Positions 27,841 through 36,970 of a stretch of 64,000 nt of DNA are shown here, one piece after another. The translations under genes and the position numbers were made by a program. How positions within the stretch are numbered: the first letter of the stretch is position 1; every line of letters starts with the position of its first letter. The notes below the pieces were generated by a model. That model saw only the letters and a program-made list of their open reading frames with translations, did not search any database and was not told where the DNA came from. Source of the DNA: Geitlerinema sp. S16 (GTDB lineage: Bacteria > Cyanobacteriota > Cyanobacteriia > Cyanobacteriales > Geitlerinemataceae); assembly GCA_011390275.1 (NCBI GenBank), contig JAABST010000008.1:1-64000 (forward strand), read 5' to 3'.

Positions 27841-29472
27841 ATGCCCCAGCCCGAACGCCCTTGCCTCAGTCTAGCGATCAAAGCCCTGAACCACTCAGAA
27901 CCCGGCCATTTTGCAATCTGGGTCGTCCGTGCTCCGGTTTCGAGCGGTTATGTCCATGAAGATACCTGCTGTACACCTGAGATCGCCCAGAGCTGGCAGG
28001 ATTGGCAGGCTTTTTTTTCGATCGATGCATCGTTGCCCGCCCTGCAATTCGTCAGCGATGGTATCGAGGTCGCCAAGACCCGCCACGATGCGGTGATTCT
28101 CGATGCGGAGCTGGCGATCGATGCCACAAGTGCCACCGGATACGGCAGTGTCTTGATGCAGAATTTGGGCTTGCAGCTCTGGCGCTGGTTGTTTTCGGCG
28201 AGCTTACAGCGTAGCTTTGCCCTCGGTCAGGGTCTCGCTCTCGGTCAGCGCGAACAGTTGCGAATTTCCCTCGATGTGCGCGATCCGAACGTGATTAACC
28301 TTCCCTGGGAAATCGCCACGCCTCAACCGGGTCAGCCAGCGATCGCCCTTGATCCGCACCTGGCCTTTAGTCGTACCTCCAGCGACGTGATGCCCCTAGC
28401 GCAACGTAGGGCGAACAAGCAACTGAAATTGGTGATCGTCATTGGTGACGATGCCGCCGGTCGATCGCTGCTCGATTTGCACACCGAGGCGCTGGCACTG
28501 GCGCAAGCGTTTAATCCGTCCCGTCCTGATTTTGGCCTGCATGATCCGACGATCGACTATCAGATCGATACCCTGGTTCAGCCCAGCCCCGAAGAGCTAA
28601 TCGACTGTCTCGATCGCGGTGATTATCATGTTTTTCTCTATCTCGGTCATGGCCTGACGGCTCCCGACGGAGGCGAACTGCAACTGAGTCCCGAATATCG
28701 CCTGAGCGGAGCCGAATTAGCGCAGGTTTTGGTGCGATCGTGCGTGTCGCTGGCGCTGATCAATGCCTGCTGGGGAGCGCGGAGTCACTGTCACCGAGGG
28801 CGTGCCATGCGTCGCAGTAGCCTTGCCGAGACGTTGATTCATCATGGGGTTCCCGCCGTGATTGCCATGCGCGACGCGATCGCTGATGACGAAGCCCGCA
28901 GCTTCACGGCAGCTCTGGCTCAGGCGATCGTTTCCGGTTTGCCGATCGATAGCGCCGTGGCGATCGCCCGTCAGCAGCTCCTGACGCTCTATAAATTCAA
29001 CCAACCGGCCTGGACGCTGCCGGTGCTGTACATGCATCCGGAGTTTGACGGTCACCTGTTGGAATATCGCCAGCCGATCGTCACGGAGCTACCGGACGAA
29101 ACCGGCTTTGGGCATGGGGAAACGGAATATGCCTATTTACACGATCGCGAACAGGGTCAGCGGTTGACCATTCGGCGCGGCCTGATGCGGGTCGGGCGTA
29201 CGGAGGATAACGATATCGTCGTGCCGGAACGCTGGGTGTCATCACAGCACGCGGAAATCTTTTTCCGTCAGCCCCAGGATCGTCTCGGGGAGCATAGCTA
29301 TGTGCTGCGCGATCGATCGCGTTATGGAACCCTCGTGGCGGTGCGATCCAACTGGCGCAAAATCCACCACCAAGAAATCGTCCTTCAGTCGGGGATGCGG
29401 CTCAAGTTTGGCAGTTCTCACGGACGGACGCTGGAGTTTTTGATCGAGATGCGATCGGCGACGGGGTTTTAG
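27841..29472 (+). CDS. CHAT-domain protease-like protein with C-terminal FHA domain
   Basis: 543 residues. Residues 1-190 are a mixed region ending at ISLDVRDPNVINLPWEIA, a segment that usually precedes CHAT domains. Residues 195-400 form a CHAT (caspase-HetF-associated with TPRs) peptidase domain. Its catalytic dyad is complete: His270 in YLGHGLT and Cys310 in LINACWGAR. Residues 435-540 are an FHA phosphothreonine-binding domain with the typical VGRTEDNDIV (Arg453) and SSQHAEIFF (Ser468, His470). There is no signal peptide or membrane helix. CHAT domains are cysteine proteases of the caspase clan, and FHA brings dependence on a Ser/Thr kinase. It is divergent from the STAND-WD40 gene. This domain pairing is uncommon in my experience. 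Confidence 0.9.
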   Translation: MPQPERPCLSLAIKALNHSEPGHFAIWVVRAPVSSGYVHEDTCCTPEIAQSWQDWQAFFSIDASLPALQFVSDGIEVAKTRHDAVILDAELAIDATSATGYGSVLMQNLGLQLWRWLFSASLQRSFALGQGLALGQREQLRISLDVRDPNVINLPWEIATPQPGQPAIALDPHLAFSRTSSDVMPLAQRRANKQLKLVIVIGDDAAGRSLLDLHTEALALAQAFNPSRPDFGLHDPTIDYQIDTLVQPSPEELIDCLDRGDYHVFLYLGHGLTAPDGGELQLSPEYRLSGAELAQVLVRSCVSLALINACWGARSHCHRGRAMRRSSLAETLIHHGVPAVIAMRDAIADDEARSFTAALAQAIVSGLPIDSAVAIARQQLLTLYKFNQPAWTLPVLYMHPEFDGHLLEYRQPIVTELPDETGFGHGETEYAYLHDREQGQRLTIRRGLMRVGRTEDNDIVVPERWVSSQHAEIFFRQPQDRLGEHSYVLRDRSRYGTLVAVRSNWRKIHHQEIVLQSGMRLKFGSSHGRTLEFLIEMRSATGF

Positions 29473-29507
29473 GAGTCAGGGCTTATACTAAATCCGCAAA
29501 ATGGCTT

Positions 29508-29540
29508 AGAAGTCCGACTTTTTGTAAAAGCCGGACTTCT
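29508..29540. repeat. Short hairpin repeat, family 2, copy 2
   Basis: AGAAGTCCGACTTTT pairs with AAAAGCCGGACTTCT around a TGT loop, a nearly perfect 15-bp stem. It is followed by GAGATGGGCGATT, almost the same flank as the copy at 15170. It lies 36 bp after the CHAT-FHA stop and could terminate that transcript. Confidence 0.75.
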
Positions 29541-29557
29541 GAGATGGGCGATTGCTA

Positions 29558-29681
29558 TCCCTCTTTTGTTACTCTTCAAAAAGAACGGCTAAAATCCTTA
29601 TTCTTTCGTTCTCATTCTCATTTAGAAAATGGCTGAGGTAACGCAAACTCGTTATTAAATGGGAAAGTGACAAAAGAGGGA
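29558..29681. mobile_element. MITE-like element with TA-flanked inverted ends
   Basis: TCCCTCTTTTGTTAC at the left and GTGACAAAAGAGGGA at the right are inverted repeats differing at one position. Both ends abut the dinucleotide TA (29556-29557 and 29682-29683), the target used by IS630/Tc1-type transposases. The body of about 124 bp has no coding capacity. It sits between the convergent ends of the CHAT-FHA and clpB genes. Confidence 0.65.
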
Positions 29682-29696
29682 TATACGATCGCCGTC

Positions 29697-32600
29697 CTAA
29701 AAATCCCAGTCTTCTTCGTCCGCCGCTGCACTGCGGGTGGGAGGTGAACCAACCGCTGTTACAACCTCAGCGGATACCGGTGTCGGACTGCTTGAACGGC
29801 CTGATTTGGGAATCACGGGTGTCGCTTCAAATTCGGCGAATTCATCGTCGGGATCAAGCTCCGCCCCGAACCCTGGCTCGAACCCTGGCTCGAACCCTGG
29901 CTCTAAAGCACGATCGCCGGGATCAATCTCCGAGCCACGATAAGGCGGCTCTTCATCTGCCAGCTCTGTGACGATCGGCTGATCTTCGATCGCGGTCGTG
30001 ACTTCGCCTAACTCGTGAACCGGCTCGTCATCCGTCTCATAATGGTCTAGATCATCATGATCTGGCTCATCCAGCTCGTGATCGTCCATTTCCAAACCTG
30101 CCGCGTCGATCGTCTCGGGCGAAACGTCCGGCTCTGATAATGGTTGAGCCTCCGTGTCAATCGTTTCGAGTTCGTCCGTCGCCGTAATGCTGGGTTCTAA
30201 AATTTCCGCGATTTCGGCAATCTCATCCGCCTCGACCGTGACGGCCTCGACGATGATTTCTTCGTTTACCAGCGTGTCTAACGGCACGTCAATCGCGATC
30301 GACTCCACTGGTTCAGAGTCGTCAGCATCAGGCGAATCGGCGAGATCGGCCATCGGTGCATTTTCGTCGATCGCGCCCAGATCCTCCTCCTCGATCGAGT
30401 CCACCACCGACTCAAATTCGTCGCTGACCTCCGCTTCCTGCTTTTTCTCAAACACCAGGGCGTCATCGCGACAATCCACCAAAATCGTATCGCCCTCAAC
30501 AAACGCGAGTTCGAGCAGCTTGGTGGCGATCGGGTTTTCCAATTCGCGCTGGATCGCCCGTTTGAGTGGACGTGCGCCGTACACCGGGTCGTAGCCCACG
30601 TCGGCGATGTAGGTTTGGGCATCTTCGCTCAGTTCGATCGCGATTTTCTGATCCGCCAACAATCGGATAATCCGCTGGAACTGAATGCCGACGATTTGGC
30701 GTAGCTCGTCTTTGCCGAGGGCGTGGAATAGCGTGATTTCATCGACCCGGTTGAGAAATTCCGGGCGGAAGTGCGATCGCAGGGCGTCGAACACCTTGCG
30801 CGACATTTCGCCGTACTGGGTGTCATCCCCGGCGACATCCAAAATGTACTGCGAGCCGATATTGCTGGTCATGATAATAACCGTGTTGCAAAAATCGACG
30901 GTACGCCCCTGGGAATCGGTGACGCGGCCATCGTCAAGCACTTGCAGCAAGACGTTAAACACGTCCGGGTGGGCTTTCTCGACCTCATCGAATAGCAAAA
31001 CGCAGTAGGGCGATCGGCGTACGGCCTCGGTGAGCTGACCACCGGAGTCAAACCCCACATAGCCCGGAGGCGCACCGACAAGGCGCGACACCGAATGTTT
31101 CTCCATATATTCGGACATATCGATCCGCACCATCGCGTCTTTGTCGTCAAACAGCGACGCCGCCAATGCCTGCGCCAGCTCGGTTTTACCCACACCGGTG
31201 GGTCCCATGAACATAAATGAGCCGATCGGTCGTCCGGGATCTTTCATCCCCGCCCGCGCCCGCCGGATCGCCGCCGACACCGCCGTCACCGCTTCGGACT
31301 GACCCACCACGCGCTTGTGTAATTCCTGTTCGAGCTTTAGTAATTTTTGACGCTCCGACTCCAGCAAACTATTGACCGGAATCCCCGTCCAGCGGGCGAC
31401 GATTTCCGCAATATCCGACTCGGTGACCTGTTCCCGCAGTAGTGTCGAACCATCGGCCTGCATTTGCAAAAGCTCCGCCTCTTTTGACTCTAGCTCGATT
31501 TGCACCTGCTCCAAACGACCGTATTTCAGCTCGGCGGCGGTGTTGAGGTCGTAGCTACGCTCGGCCTGTTCGATTTTGAGGCGGAGTTGTTCGTCCTCTT
31601 CGCGTAGGTGGGTGATGGCGTCGAGTAAGCCTTTTTCCTGTTGCCATTGATCATTGAGGGTCGCGTGGCGTCCCTGGAGGTCGGCCATTTCCTGATCAAT
31701 TCGCGCCACCCGTTCCAAGGCGGTGGCTGATTCTTCCGATTGCAGCGATAGTTTTTCCATCTCAAGCTGCATCAACCGCCGATCGACGTCTTCGAGTTCC
31801 GTCGGTTTGGAGGTTATTTCCATCTTGAGCTTGGCGGCGGCTTCGTCTACCAGGTCGATCGCCTTGTCGGGCAGGCAGCGATCGTTGACGTAGCGATGGG
31901 AAAGGGTCGCCGCGCCCACCAGCGCCGAATCGGTAATCGTGACGCCGTGGTGAACTTCGTAGCGTTCCTTGAGACCGCGCAGGATCGAGATCGTCGCTTC
32001 CACATCGGGCTGACCGACGAAAACCTGCTGGAAACGGCGTTCCAGTGCCGGATCTTTTTCGATGTGTTTGCGGTATTCGTCGATCGTCGTCGCGCCAATA
32101 CAGCGCAGCTCGCCGCGTCCGAGCATCGGCTTGAGCAAATTTCCCGCGTCCATCGTGCCTTGGCTACCACCGCCACCGGCTCCGATCACGGTGTGCAGCT
32201 CATCGATAAACAGCACGATTTGCCCGTCGGATTGGGTCACCTCGCGCATGACCGATCGCAGCCGTTCTTCAAATTCGCCCCGGAATTTCGCCCCGGCGAT
32301 CAGGCTGCCCATGTCGAGCGACACGAGCTGACGATCCTTGAGCGATTCGGGTACATCGCCGTTAATGATGCGCTGGGCGAGGGCTTCGGCGATCGCGGTT
32401 TTGCCGACGCCCGGTTCACCGATCAACACCGGGTTATTCTTGCGGCGGCGTGATAACACCTGGACGATTTGGCGGATTTCTTCATCGCGACCGATCACCG
32501 GGTCGAGCTTGCCCTGGCGAGCCTGTTCCGTCAGATCGCGGCCATAGCGCTCCAGTACACCGAGATTGCTATCGTCTTCTTCGGGTTTACCCGCTTTGCC

Positions 32601-33125
32601 CGGTTTACCGGCTTTGCCCGACTTCGCAGACGTGGCACTGGCTTCGGCGGCTTCCTTCGCACTGGCTTCGACCGCCTGTTTCGCCTGTTCGCGCAGATCG
32701 TCGATCGACTTGGCAATATTGGCCTGACTGCTGCCGAGGTTGGCGATCGTCCGGCTACCGATGCGATCGTCTTCCGCGAAACCTAATAACAGATGCTCAA
32801 CACCGATCGCCTCGTCGTTAAAATTCTCCCGCGCCCGCTCGGCCTTATCGAGCATCACATCCAGGCTACGTCCGAGATAGAGCTGATCCACCGGCCCCAT
32901 GCGCGGGTGACGACGGGCGAACAGATCGAGTTTTTTCGCCAGGGCGTCGGGGTCGATCCCGGCGGGACGGAGGATTTCGTGGGACAGATCGACGGTTTCA
33001 ATCAGCGCGATCGCCAGATGCTCGACCTCTAAATTCGAGTTACGGTAGCGGCGGGCGATCTCTTGGGAGGCGACGATCGTATCCCAGGCTTTATCAGTGA
33101 ATTTAGACGGGTCGGTCGGTTGCAT
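29697..33125 (-). CDS. clpB: ClpB-type disaggregase with long acidic C-terminal extension
   Basis: An AAA+ chaperone that threads aggregated proteins through a hexameric ring together with DnaK. An N-terminal Clp repeat domain leads to NBD1 with [14 protein letters not shown]. The coiled-coil middle domain is rich in Glu/Leu/Gln ([20 protein letters not shown]). NBD2 has [14 protein letters not shown] and ends [16 protein letters not shown]. There is no IGL/F ClpP-binding loop evident. After the normal ClpB end (about residue 895) come roughly 250 extra residues, mostly acidic, with the repeat [12 protein letters not shown] and a final DEEDWDF. A Lys/Gly/Ala insert also lies between the N-domain and NBD1. 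ATG 33125 is chosen. The longer TTG start at 33173 adds a non-conserved leader. Cyanobacteria often carry more than one ClpB, and this may be the variant one. Confidence 0.9.
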   Translation of the reverse strand: MQPTDPSKFTDKAWDTIVASQEIARRYRNSNLEVEHLAIALIETVDLSHEILRPAGIDPDALAKKLDLFARRHPRMGPVDQLYLGRSLDVMLDKAERARENFNDEAIGVEHLLLGFAEDDRIGSRTIANLGSSQANIAKSIDDLREQAKQAVEASAKEAAEASATSAKSGKAGKPGKAGKPEEDDSNLGVLERYGRDLTEQARQGKLDPVIGRDEEIRQIVQVLSRRRKNNPVLIGEPGVGKTAIAEALAQRIINGDVPESLKDRQLVSLDMGSLIAGAKFRGEFEERLRSVMREVTQSDGQIVLFIDELHTVIGAGGGGSQGTMDAGNLLKPMLGRGELRCIGATTIDEYRKHIEKDPALERRFQQVFVGQPDVEATISILRGLKERYEVHHGVTITDSALVGAATLSHRYVNDRCLPDKAIDLVDEAAAKLKMEITSKPTELEDVDRRLMQLEMEKLSLQSEESATALERVARIDQEMADLQGRHATLNDQWQQEKGLLDAITHLREEDEQLRLKIEQAERSYDLNTAAELKYGRLEQVQIELESKEAELLQMQADGSTLLREQVTESDIAEIVARWTGIPVNSLLESERQKLLKLEQELHKRVVGQSEAVTAVSAAIRRARAGMKDPGRPIGSFMFMGPTGVGKTELAQALAASLFDDKDAMVRIDMSEYMEKHSVSRLVGAPPGYVGFDSGGQLTEAVRRSPYCVLLFDEVEKAHPDVFNVLLQVLDDGRVTDSQGRTVDFCNTVIIMTSNIGSQYILDVAGDDTQYGEMSRKVFDALRSHFRPEFLNRVDEITLFHALGKDELRQIVGIQFQRIIRLLADQKIAIELSEDAQTYIADVGYDPVYGARPLKRAIQRELENPIATKLLELAFVEGDTILVDCRDDALVFEKKQEAEVSDEFESVVDSIEEEDLGAIDENAPMADLADSPDADDSEPVESIAIDVPLDTLVNEEIIVEAVTVEADEIAEIAEILEPSITATDELETIDTEAQPLSEPDVSPETIDAAGLEMDDHELDEPDHDDLDHYETDDEPVHELGEVTTAIEDQPIVTELADEEPPYRGSEIDPGDRALEPGFEPGFEPGFGAELDPDDEFAEFEATPVIPKSGRSSSPTPVSAEVVTAVGSPPTRSAAADEEDWDF

Positions 33126-33374
33126 GGAGGGTGATCGAGTGAGAGATCCAGCGAGAGATTCGGGGACGTGCAAAGGTGAATCCTATCGCCTTTCGATTGT
33201 CTCCGATCGCGGGCGTCGCTGCACGGGGGATATTGCGATACGGGCAACTCAGGACAAACGCATCCACCCTGAGGCTGGCGAGATGCCAAGGCTCAGTCAT
33301 TCCAGATCCTTTGGATGTTCATCTACGATTTGCACGTTGATCGTGTCGCAGTCCTGTTGACTCTGTAGTAGTAC

Positions 33375-33448
33375 CAGTAGGGTGGGCACTGTCTAACACG
33401 ATTAACCCACGAATACGTATCCGTGATGGTGGGCAATGCCCACCCTAC
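33375..33448. repeat. Palindromic intergenic repeat, copy D
   Basis: Arms GTAGGGTGGGCACTG and GGGCAATGCCCACCCTAC surround a spacer with ACCCACGAATACGTATCCG. The whole copy aligns with the reverse complement of copy G at 60860. It lies within the 367-bp gap between the clpB start and the stop of the glyoxalase-fold gene, 93 bp past that stop. Nothing else was recognised in the gap. Confidence 0.85.
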
Positions 33449-33540
33449 CAAACTAGGAGTTCGAGCAAAAATTGGAGTATGCGTTTGCTCTGATTAACTC
33501 ACGATCGCACCGCAACCTTATATCTGCATATCTGCAAAAA

Positions 33541-33903
33541 TTAGGCTTCAACCGGCGCGGGATTGGGCTGAAGCAAGCTGACCATGTGACCTTCCGGCGT
33601 GTTCATCGCCGCCACCTTGCCAAAACTCGGCTCGCGAATCTCGCCGTTGAGTGTCGCGCCCAGCTCCTCTAGCGCGGCCACCGTCGCCACCACATCCTCA
33701 ACCACAAAGCTTAAAATGGGCGACTGAGCCACCTCCTGCTGACCCCGTGCGAGGTGGAAGGCGATCGTCGTCCCGTCCGCGTCCAACTCCGCCCAGCCCG
33801 GTGAACTCATTTTGACCGCGAGGCCGAGACCTTCGCTAAAAAATTTCACCGATGCCGCCACATCGGGAACCATCAACATTACGTGTTTAAATTGAGCAGG
33901 CAT
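33541..33903 (-). CDS. Glyoxalase/VOC superfamily protein
   Basis: 120 residues with the paired beta-alpha-beta-beta-beta modules of the VOC fold. MPAQFKHVMLMVPDVAASVK opens the first, and ILSFVVEDVVATVAALEELG opens the second. The N-terminal His of KHVML and the Glu of LDADGTT-type strands are compatible with metal binding, but a full ligand set cannot be assigned. Members include glyoxalase I and dioxygenases; the substrate here is unknown. It is a stand-alone gene with copy D beyond its stop. Confidence 0.85.
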   Translation of the reverse strand: MPAQFKHVMLMVPDVAASVKFFSEGLGLAVKMSSPGWAELDADGTTIAFHLARGQQEVAQSPILSFVVEDVVATVAALEELGATLNGEIREPSFGKVAAMNTPEGHMVSLLQPNPAPVEA

Positions 33904-34111
33904 ACGTAAAAACGGTCGAATTTCGACGCTGAATAAGAAGTTTCACCGTCTTTATTGTGAATAGCGAATCCTGAAACTGCAACGACTTTAGTGACTTTGC
34001 TGTCATCATGGCCGCTATTCGTCATCATTAATCGTGATGACTGCGGCGATGTATCTCGATCCGCTTCCCGTCTTGTTCAACGATCGCCCTTGAATTCACT
34101 GAATTAACCCC

Positions 34112-35758
34112 ATGCGCCTTCGGCCTCGATCGCTCCGCACGAATCTGATCACCAGCCTTGCGACCCTCGCGATCGGCCTGAGCGCCTGTACTGCTCCCGA
34201 AACACCGAGCGATCGCCGCGATCGCATCGAGATCGGCACAACCAGCAGCGTCGTCACCCTCGACCCCGCCGACGCCTACGACCAAGCCTCGAACGTCGCG
34301 ATCTACAACCTCGGCGATCGGCTCTACCGCTACCAAACCGACAGCACCGCGATCGAGCCCAGCCTCGCGACGGCCTTGCCCCAAATCAGCGACGACGGTT
34401 TAACCTACACCATCCCGATTCGCCAGGGCGTCACCTTCCACGATGGGACGGATTTTAACGCTGAGGCGATGGCCTTTTCGCTGCGACGATTTATCGAAAA
34501 TAAAGGCCGTGCCGCCTTTTTGCTCTCGGATCTGGTGGAGTCGATCGAGGCCACCGGTGAATACGAACTCACGCTCAAACTGGCCTATCCGTTTGCCGCT
34601 TTTACTGACCTGCTGACCTATCCCGGCCTCTGCGCGATCTCGCCCGCTGCCTACGAGATTGCCGAGGGCGACTTTGAGCCGAATACCTTTGTGGGGACGG
34701 GGCCTTATCGGTTGGCGGACTATGGCAGTGACAATATTAAGCTCGATGCGTTTGAGGATTACTGGGGGACGCCGCCCCAAAATGACGGGATCGTGCTTCA
34801 GCGTTTTTCCAGCCCCGCCAACCTCTACAACGCCTTTCGTAGTAACGGTATCGATGTCGCCTATCAAGCCCTCGATCCCGACCAGATTCGCAGCCTGATT
34901 GAACTGGCGGATCAGCCTGATGGCGGCTGGCAGGTGATTTCCAGCGATAGCCCGTCGATTTCCTATCTGGTGATCAATGCCCAGCAGCCGCCGTTCGATC
35001 GCGTCGAAGTCCGGCAAGCCTTGGCCGCTGCGATCGATCGCGACCTAATTAATGAGCGCGTCTTTTACGGTCAAGCGCAGCCGCTCTATGGCCTGATTCC
35101 GCCGTCGTTTCCGGTATCGAAGCCGGTATTTGCCGATCGCTACGGCACAGCGCCCGATCTCGATCGCGCCAAAACGATGCTGACCGCTGCGGGCTTTTCG
35201 GCAGAAAATCCCCTGACGCTGGAAATTTGGTACGGCTCGAATTCGCCATCGTCGCGGCTGGCGGCGATCGTCATGCAGGCTCACGCCGATCGCTACCTCG
35301 ACGGCTTGCTCAAAATCGATCCCCACAGCGTCGAAGCCGCCACCGCCTACGGTTACCTCGATAAGGGCGTCTATCCGTCGTTTGCCCTCTCTTGGTACGC
35401 CGACTTTTTCGACCCGGATAACTACCTCAAGCCGTTTTTAGACTGCGCGGAAGGCTCGGTGAAAGAGGGCTGTATTGCTGGGGAAAGTCAGTATCACGGC
35501 TCGTTTTTCTTTAGCGATCGGGCCAATGAATTGCTCGCCGCCCAGCGCAGTGAAAGCGACCCCAACAAACGCGCGGCAATGTTGGACGAATTGCAAACGA
35601 TCGTCGCGGATGAGGTTCCGTATCTACCCCTGTGGCAAAGCAAAGATTACGCCTTCGCCCAGTCGGGTATTGAGGGCGTACAGCTCAACGCGACTCAGCA
35701 GATTTTGCCGTTCGCGACGATTCGTCAGGTCGAGATAACGACGCACGGGGGCGATTAG
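34112..35758 (+). CDS. Lipoprotein solute-binding protein of the peptide/nickel ABC family
   Basis: 548 residues of the SBP_bac_5 (DppA/OppA-like) family. The N-terminus has a lipobox IGLSACTAPE, with lipidation predicted at Cys26. The mature part contains EIGTTSSVVTLDPADAYD, PSLATALPQISDDGLTYTI and IRQGVTFHDGTDFNAEA, the signature region of this family. It would sit at the outer face of the plasma membrane and bind oligopeptides or metal chelates. No permease or ATPase gene is adjacent, so the transporter core is elsewhere. The next gene starts two bases after its stop, which indicates co-transcription. Confidence 0.92.
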   Translation: MRLRPRSLRTNLITSLATLAIGLSACTAPETPSDRRDRIEIGTTSSVVTLDPADAYDQASNVAIYNLGDRLYRYQTDSTAIEPSLATALPQISDDGLTYTIPIRQGVTFHDGTDFNAEAMAFSLRRFIENKGRAAFLLSDLVESIEATGEYELTLKLAYPFAAFTDLLTYPGLCAISPAAYEIAEGDFEPNTFVGTGPYRLADYGSDNIKLDAFEDYWGTPPQNDGIVLQRFSSPANLYNAFRSNGIDVAYQALDPDQIRSLIELADQPDGGWQVISSDSPSISYLVINAQQPPFDRVEVRQALAAAIDRDLINERVFYGQAQPLYGLIPPSFPVSKPVFADRYGTAPDLDRAKTMLTAAGFSAENPLTLEIWYGSNSPSSRLAAIVMQAHADRYLDGLLKIDPHSVEAATAYGYLDKGVYPSFALSWYADFFDPDNYLKPFLDCAEGSVKEGCIAGESQYHGSFFFSDRANELLAAQRSESDPNKRAAMLDELQTIVADEVPYLPLWQSKDYAFAQSGIEGVQLNATQQILPFATIRQVEITTHGGD

Positions 35759-35760
35759 GG

Positions 35761-36558
35761 ATGTCGGTGATGCGTGTGTTTGGGCGGTGGTTGATCGCTA
35801 TCGTGGGTGTGTGGCTGCTGACGATCGCGCCGGTGCGGGCGGGGAACTTGGACAGTTTGGGCGATCGGGTGGCGATGTTCCCGGACTGGACGAGCCGCCC
35901 CAATCTGGATAATACCCGTAACGATCTCGCCTATCCCGACTGGATGGCCGGAACCTGGCACGTCACCAGCACGTTAACCGAGATGCACGCGCCCCTCGCG
36001 CCGGACATTATCACGCCGGGATATGAGGGCAATCGCAGCTATCTCGATCGCCCGCTGGAATTTGACGTGCGCTTTGTTCCCGCGCGGCCACAGCTTCGGG
36101 GAAATCTTCCGTTTGGAGCGTTGGGAAAACCACCGATCGTGGCCGATCGACAGTTCAACGGCGAACAGATTCTCAAAGCCTACGTCGGCGATCAAACCGC
36201 GTTACGGGTGCGCGTCGAGCCGGACGATCCGAATCAGCAAGCGACGGTGTTGCCGGACGGGCGGCAGTTGCTCGCGGTGGTGACGGCGCGAGGTGCGGAG
36301 ATGGTGAGCGATCGCGATTTCATTGGTTCGGAGGTGGTGACGCAATTTTTTCGGACGCAGCCGGAGATCTATCTCAACGGGGTGGAAACCACGACGGCCT
36401 ATCACCAGCAGACGGGCGATCGCATTACCGCCGATCAGTTCACCGCCGTCTATCTTTCGCCGAAAGATCCCGATTATTTCACCGCAGGCGATCAGCCAGT
36501 GGCGTTGTATCGCTACGATTTACGGCTCGATCGGTTGGATTTGGACAAATCAAGATGA
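35761..36558 (+). CDS. Exported protein, similar to the DUF6816 family
   Basis: 265 residues. The signal peptide (WLIAIVGVWLLTIAPVRAG) is cleaved after VRA near residue 28. The mature part opens with FPDWTSRPNLDNTRNDLAYPDWMAGTW in two blocks, and a beta-rich body includes VTSTLTEMHAPLAP and FYLNG-like strands. It resembles a cyanobacterial/plastid lumenal family that I recall as DUF6816, and the name is given with reservation. Translational coupling to the solute-binding protein (2-bp gap) suggests linked expression. Function unknown. Repeat copy E follows 11 bp after the stop. Confidence 0.7.
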   Translation: MSVMRVFGRWLIAIVGVWLLTIAPVRAGNLDSLGDRVAMFPDWTSRPNLDNTRNDLAYPDWMAGTWHVTSTLTEMHAPLAPDIITPGYEGNRSYLDRPLEFDVRFVPARPQLRGNLPFGALGKPPIVADRQFNGEQILKAYVGDQTALRVRVEPDDPNQQATVLPDGRQLLAVVTARGAEMVSDRDFIGSEVVTQFFRTQPEIYLNGVETTTAYHQQTGDRITADQFTAVYLSPKDPDYFTAGDQPVALYRYDLRLDRLDLDKSR

Positions 36559-36568
36559 TATGAGATCG

Positions 36569-36632
36569 AGTAGGGTGGGCAATGCCCACCGAATCAGGAT
36601 TTAACCATGATGGCGAGCATTGCCAAACCGAC
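36569..36632. repeat. Palindromic intergenic repeat, copy E (partly decayed)
   Basis: The left arm GTAGGGTGGGCAATGCCC is intact. The spacer TCAGGATTTAACCATGATGG is shared with copy F. The right arm has decayed to GCGAGCATTGCC. It has the same orientation as copy F, so the two flank the antitoxin gene as direct repeats. Confidence 0.75.
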
Positions 36633-36669
36633 TTAAGTATTGGAACTTTCTGTGCGGAGTAATTGAAAC

Positions 36670-36897
36670 ATGGCAACATTAACAATTCGCTTGCCAGACG
36701 ATAAACATTTTCGTTTAAAAGCGCTCGCTCAGTCTCGTGGAGTGAGTGTAAATAAGCTCATGGAAGAGTTGTCAACCTTAGTATTAGCTGAATTCGATGC
36801 TCAGACTCGATTTCAAGCTTTAGCGATGCAAGGTACTACAGCCCAGGGGTTGGACGTTCTACAGCGGTTAGACGAACTCCTTGAACAAAAACGTTAA
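36670..36897 (+). CDS. Ribbon-helix-helix antitoxin-like protein without a toxin gene
   Basis: 75 residues. MATLTIRLPDDKHFRLKALA is a typical beta-strand and first helix of the Arc/MetJ fold. RGVSVNKLMEELSTLV completes the ribbon-helix-helix DNA-binding domain as a predicted dimer. The acidic C-terminal half (FQALAMQGTTAQGLDVLQRL) would wrap a toxin. No PIN, RelE or HicA-like gene lies on either side; ftsW/rodA follows directly. It therefore appears to be an orphan antitoxin or regulator. Its base composition is AT-richer than its neighbours, and it sits between direct repeat copies E and F, suggesting acquisition as a small cassette. Confidence 0.8.
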   Translation: MATLTIRLPDDKHFRLKALAQSRGVSVNKLMEELSTLVLAEFDAQTRFQALAMQGTTAQGLDVLQRLDELLEQKR

Positions 36898-36906
36898 TTA
36901 GATCAA

Positions 36907-36970
36907 GTAGGGTGAGCATTACCCACCCAGTCAGGATTTAAATCATGATGGTGAGCAATGCCCACCCTAC
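36907..36970. repeat. Palindromic intergenic repeat, copy F
   Basis: GTAGGGTGAGCATTACCC at the left and GAGCAATGCCCACCCTAC at the right surround TCAGGATTTAAATCATGATGG, a spacer shared with copy E. It begins 10 bp after the antitoxin stop. The ATG at 36958, a possible start codon of the following ftsW/rodA gene, lies inside its right arm. Confidence 0.8.
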
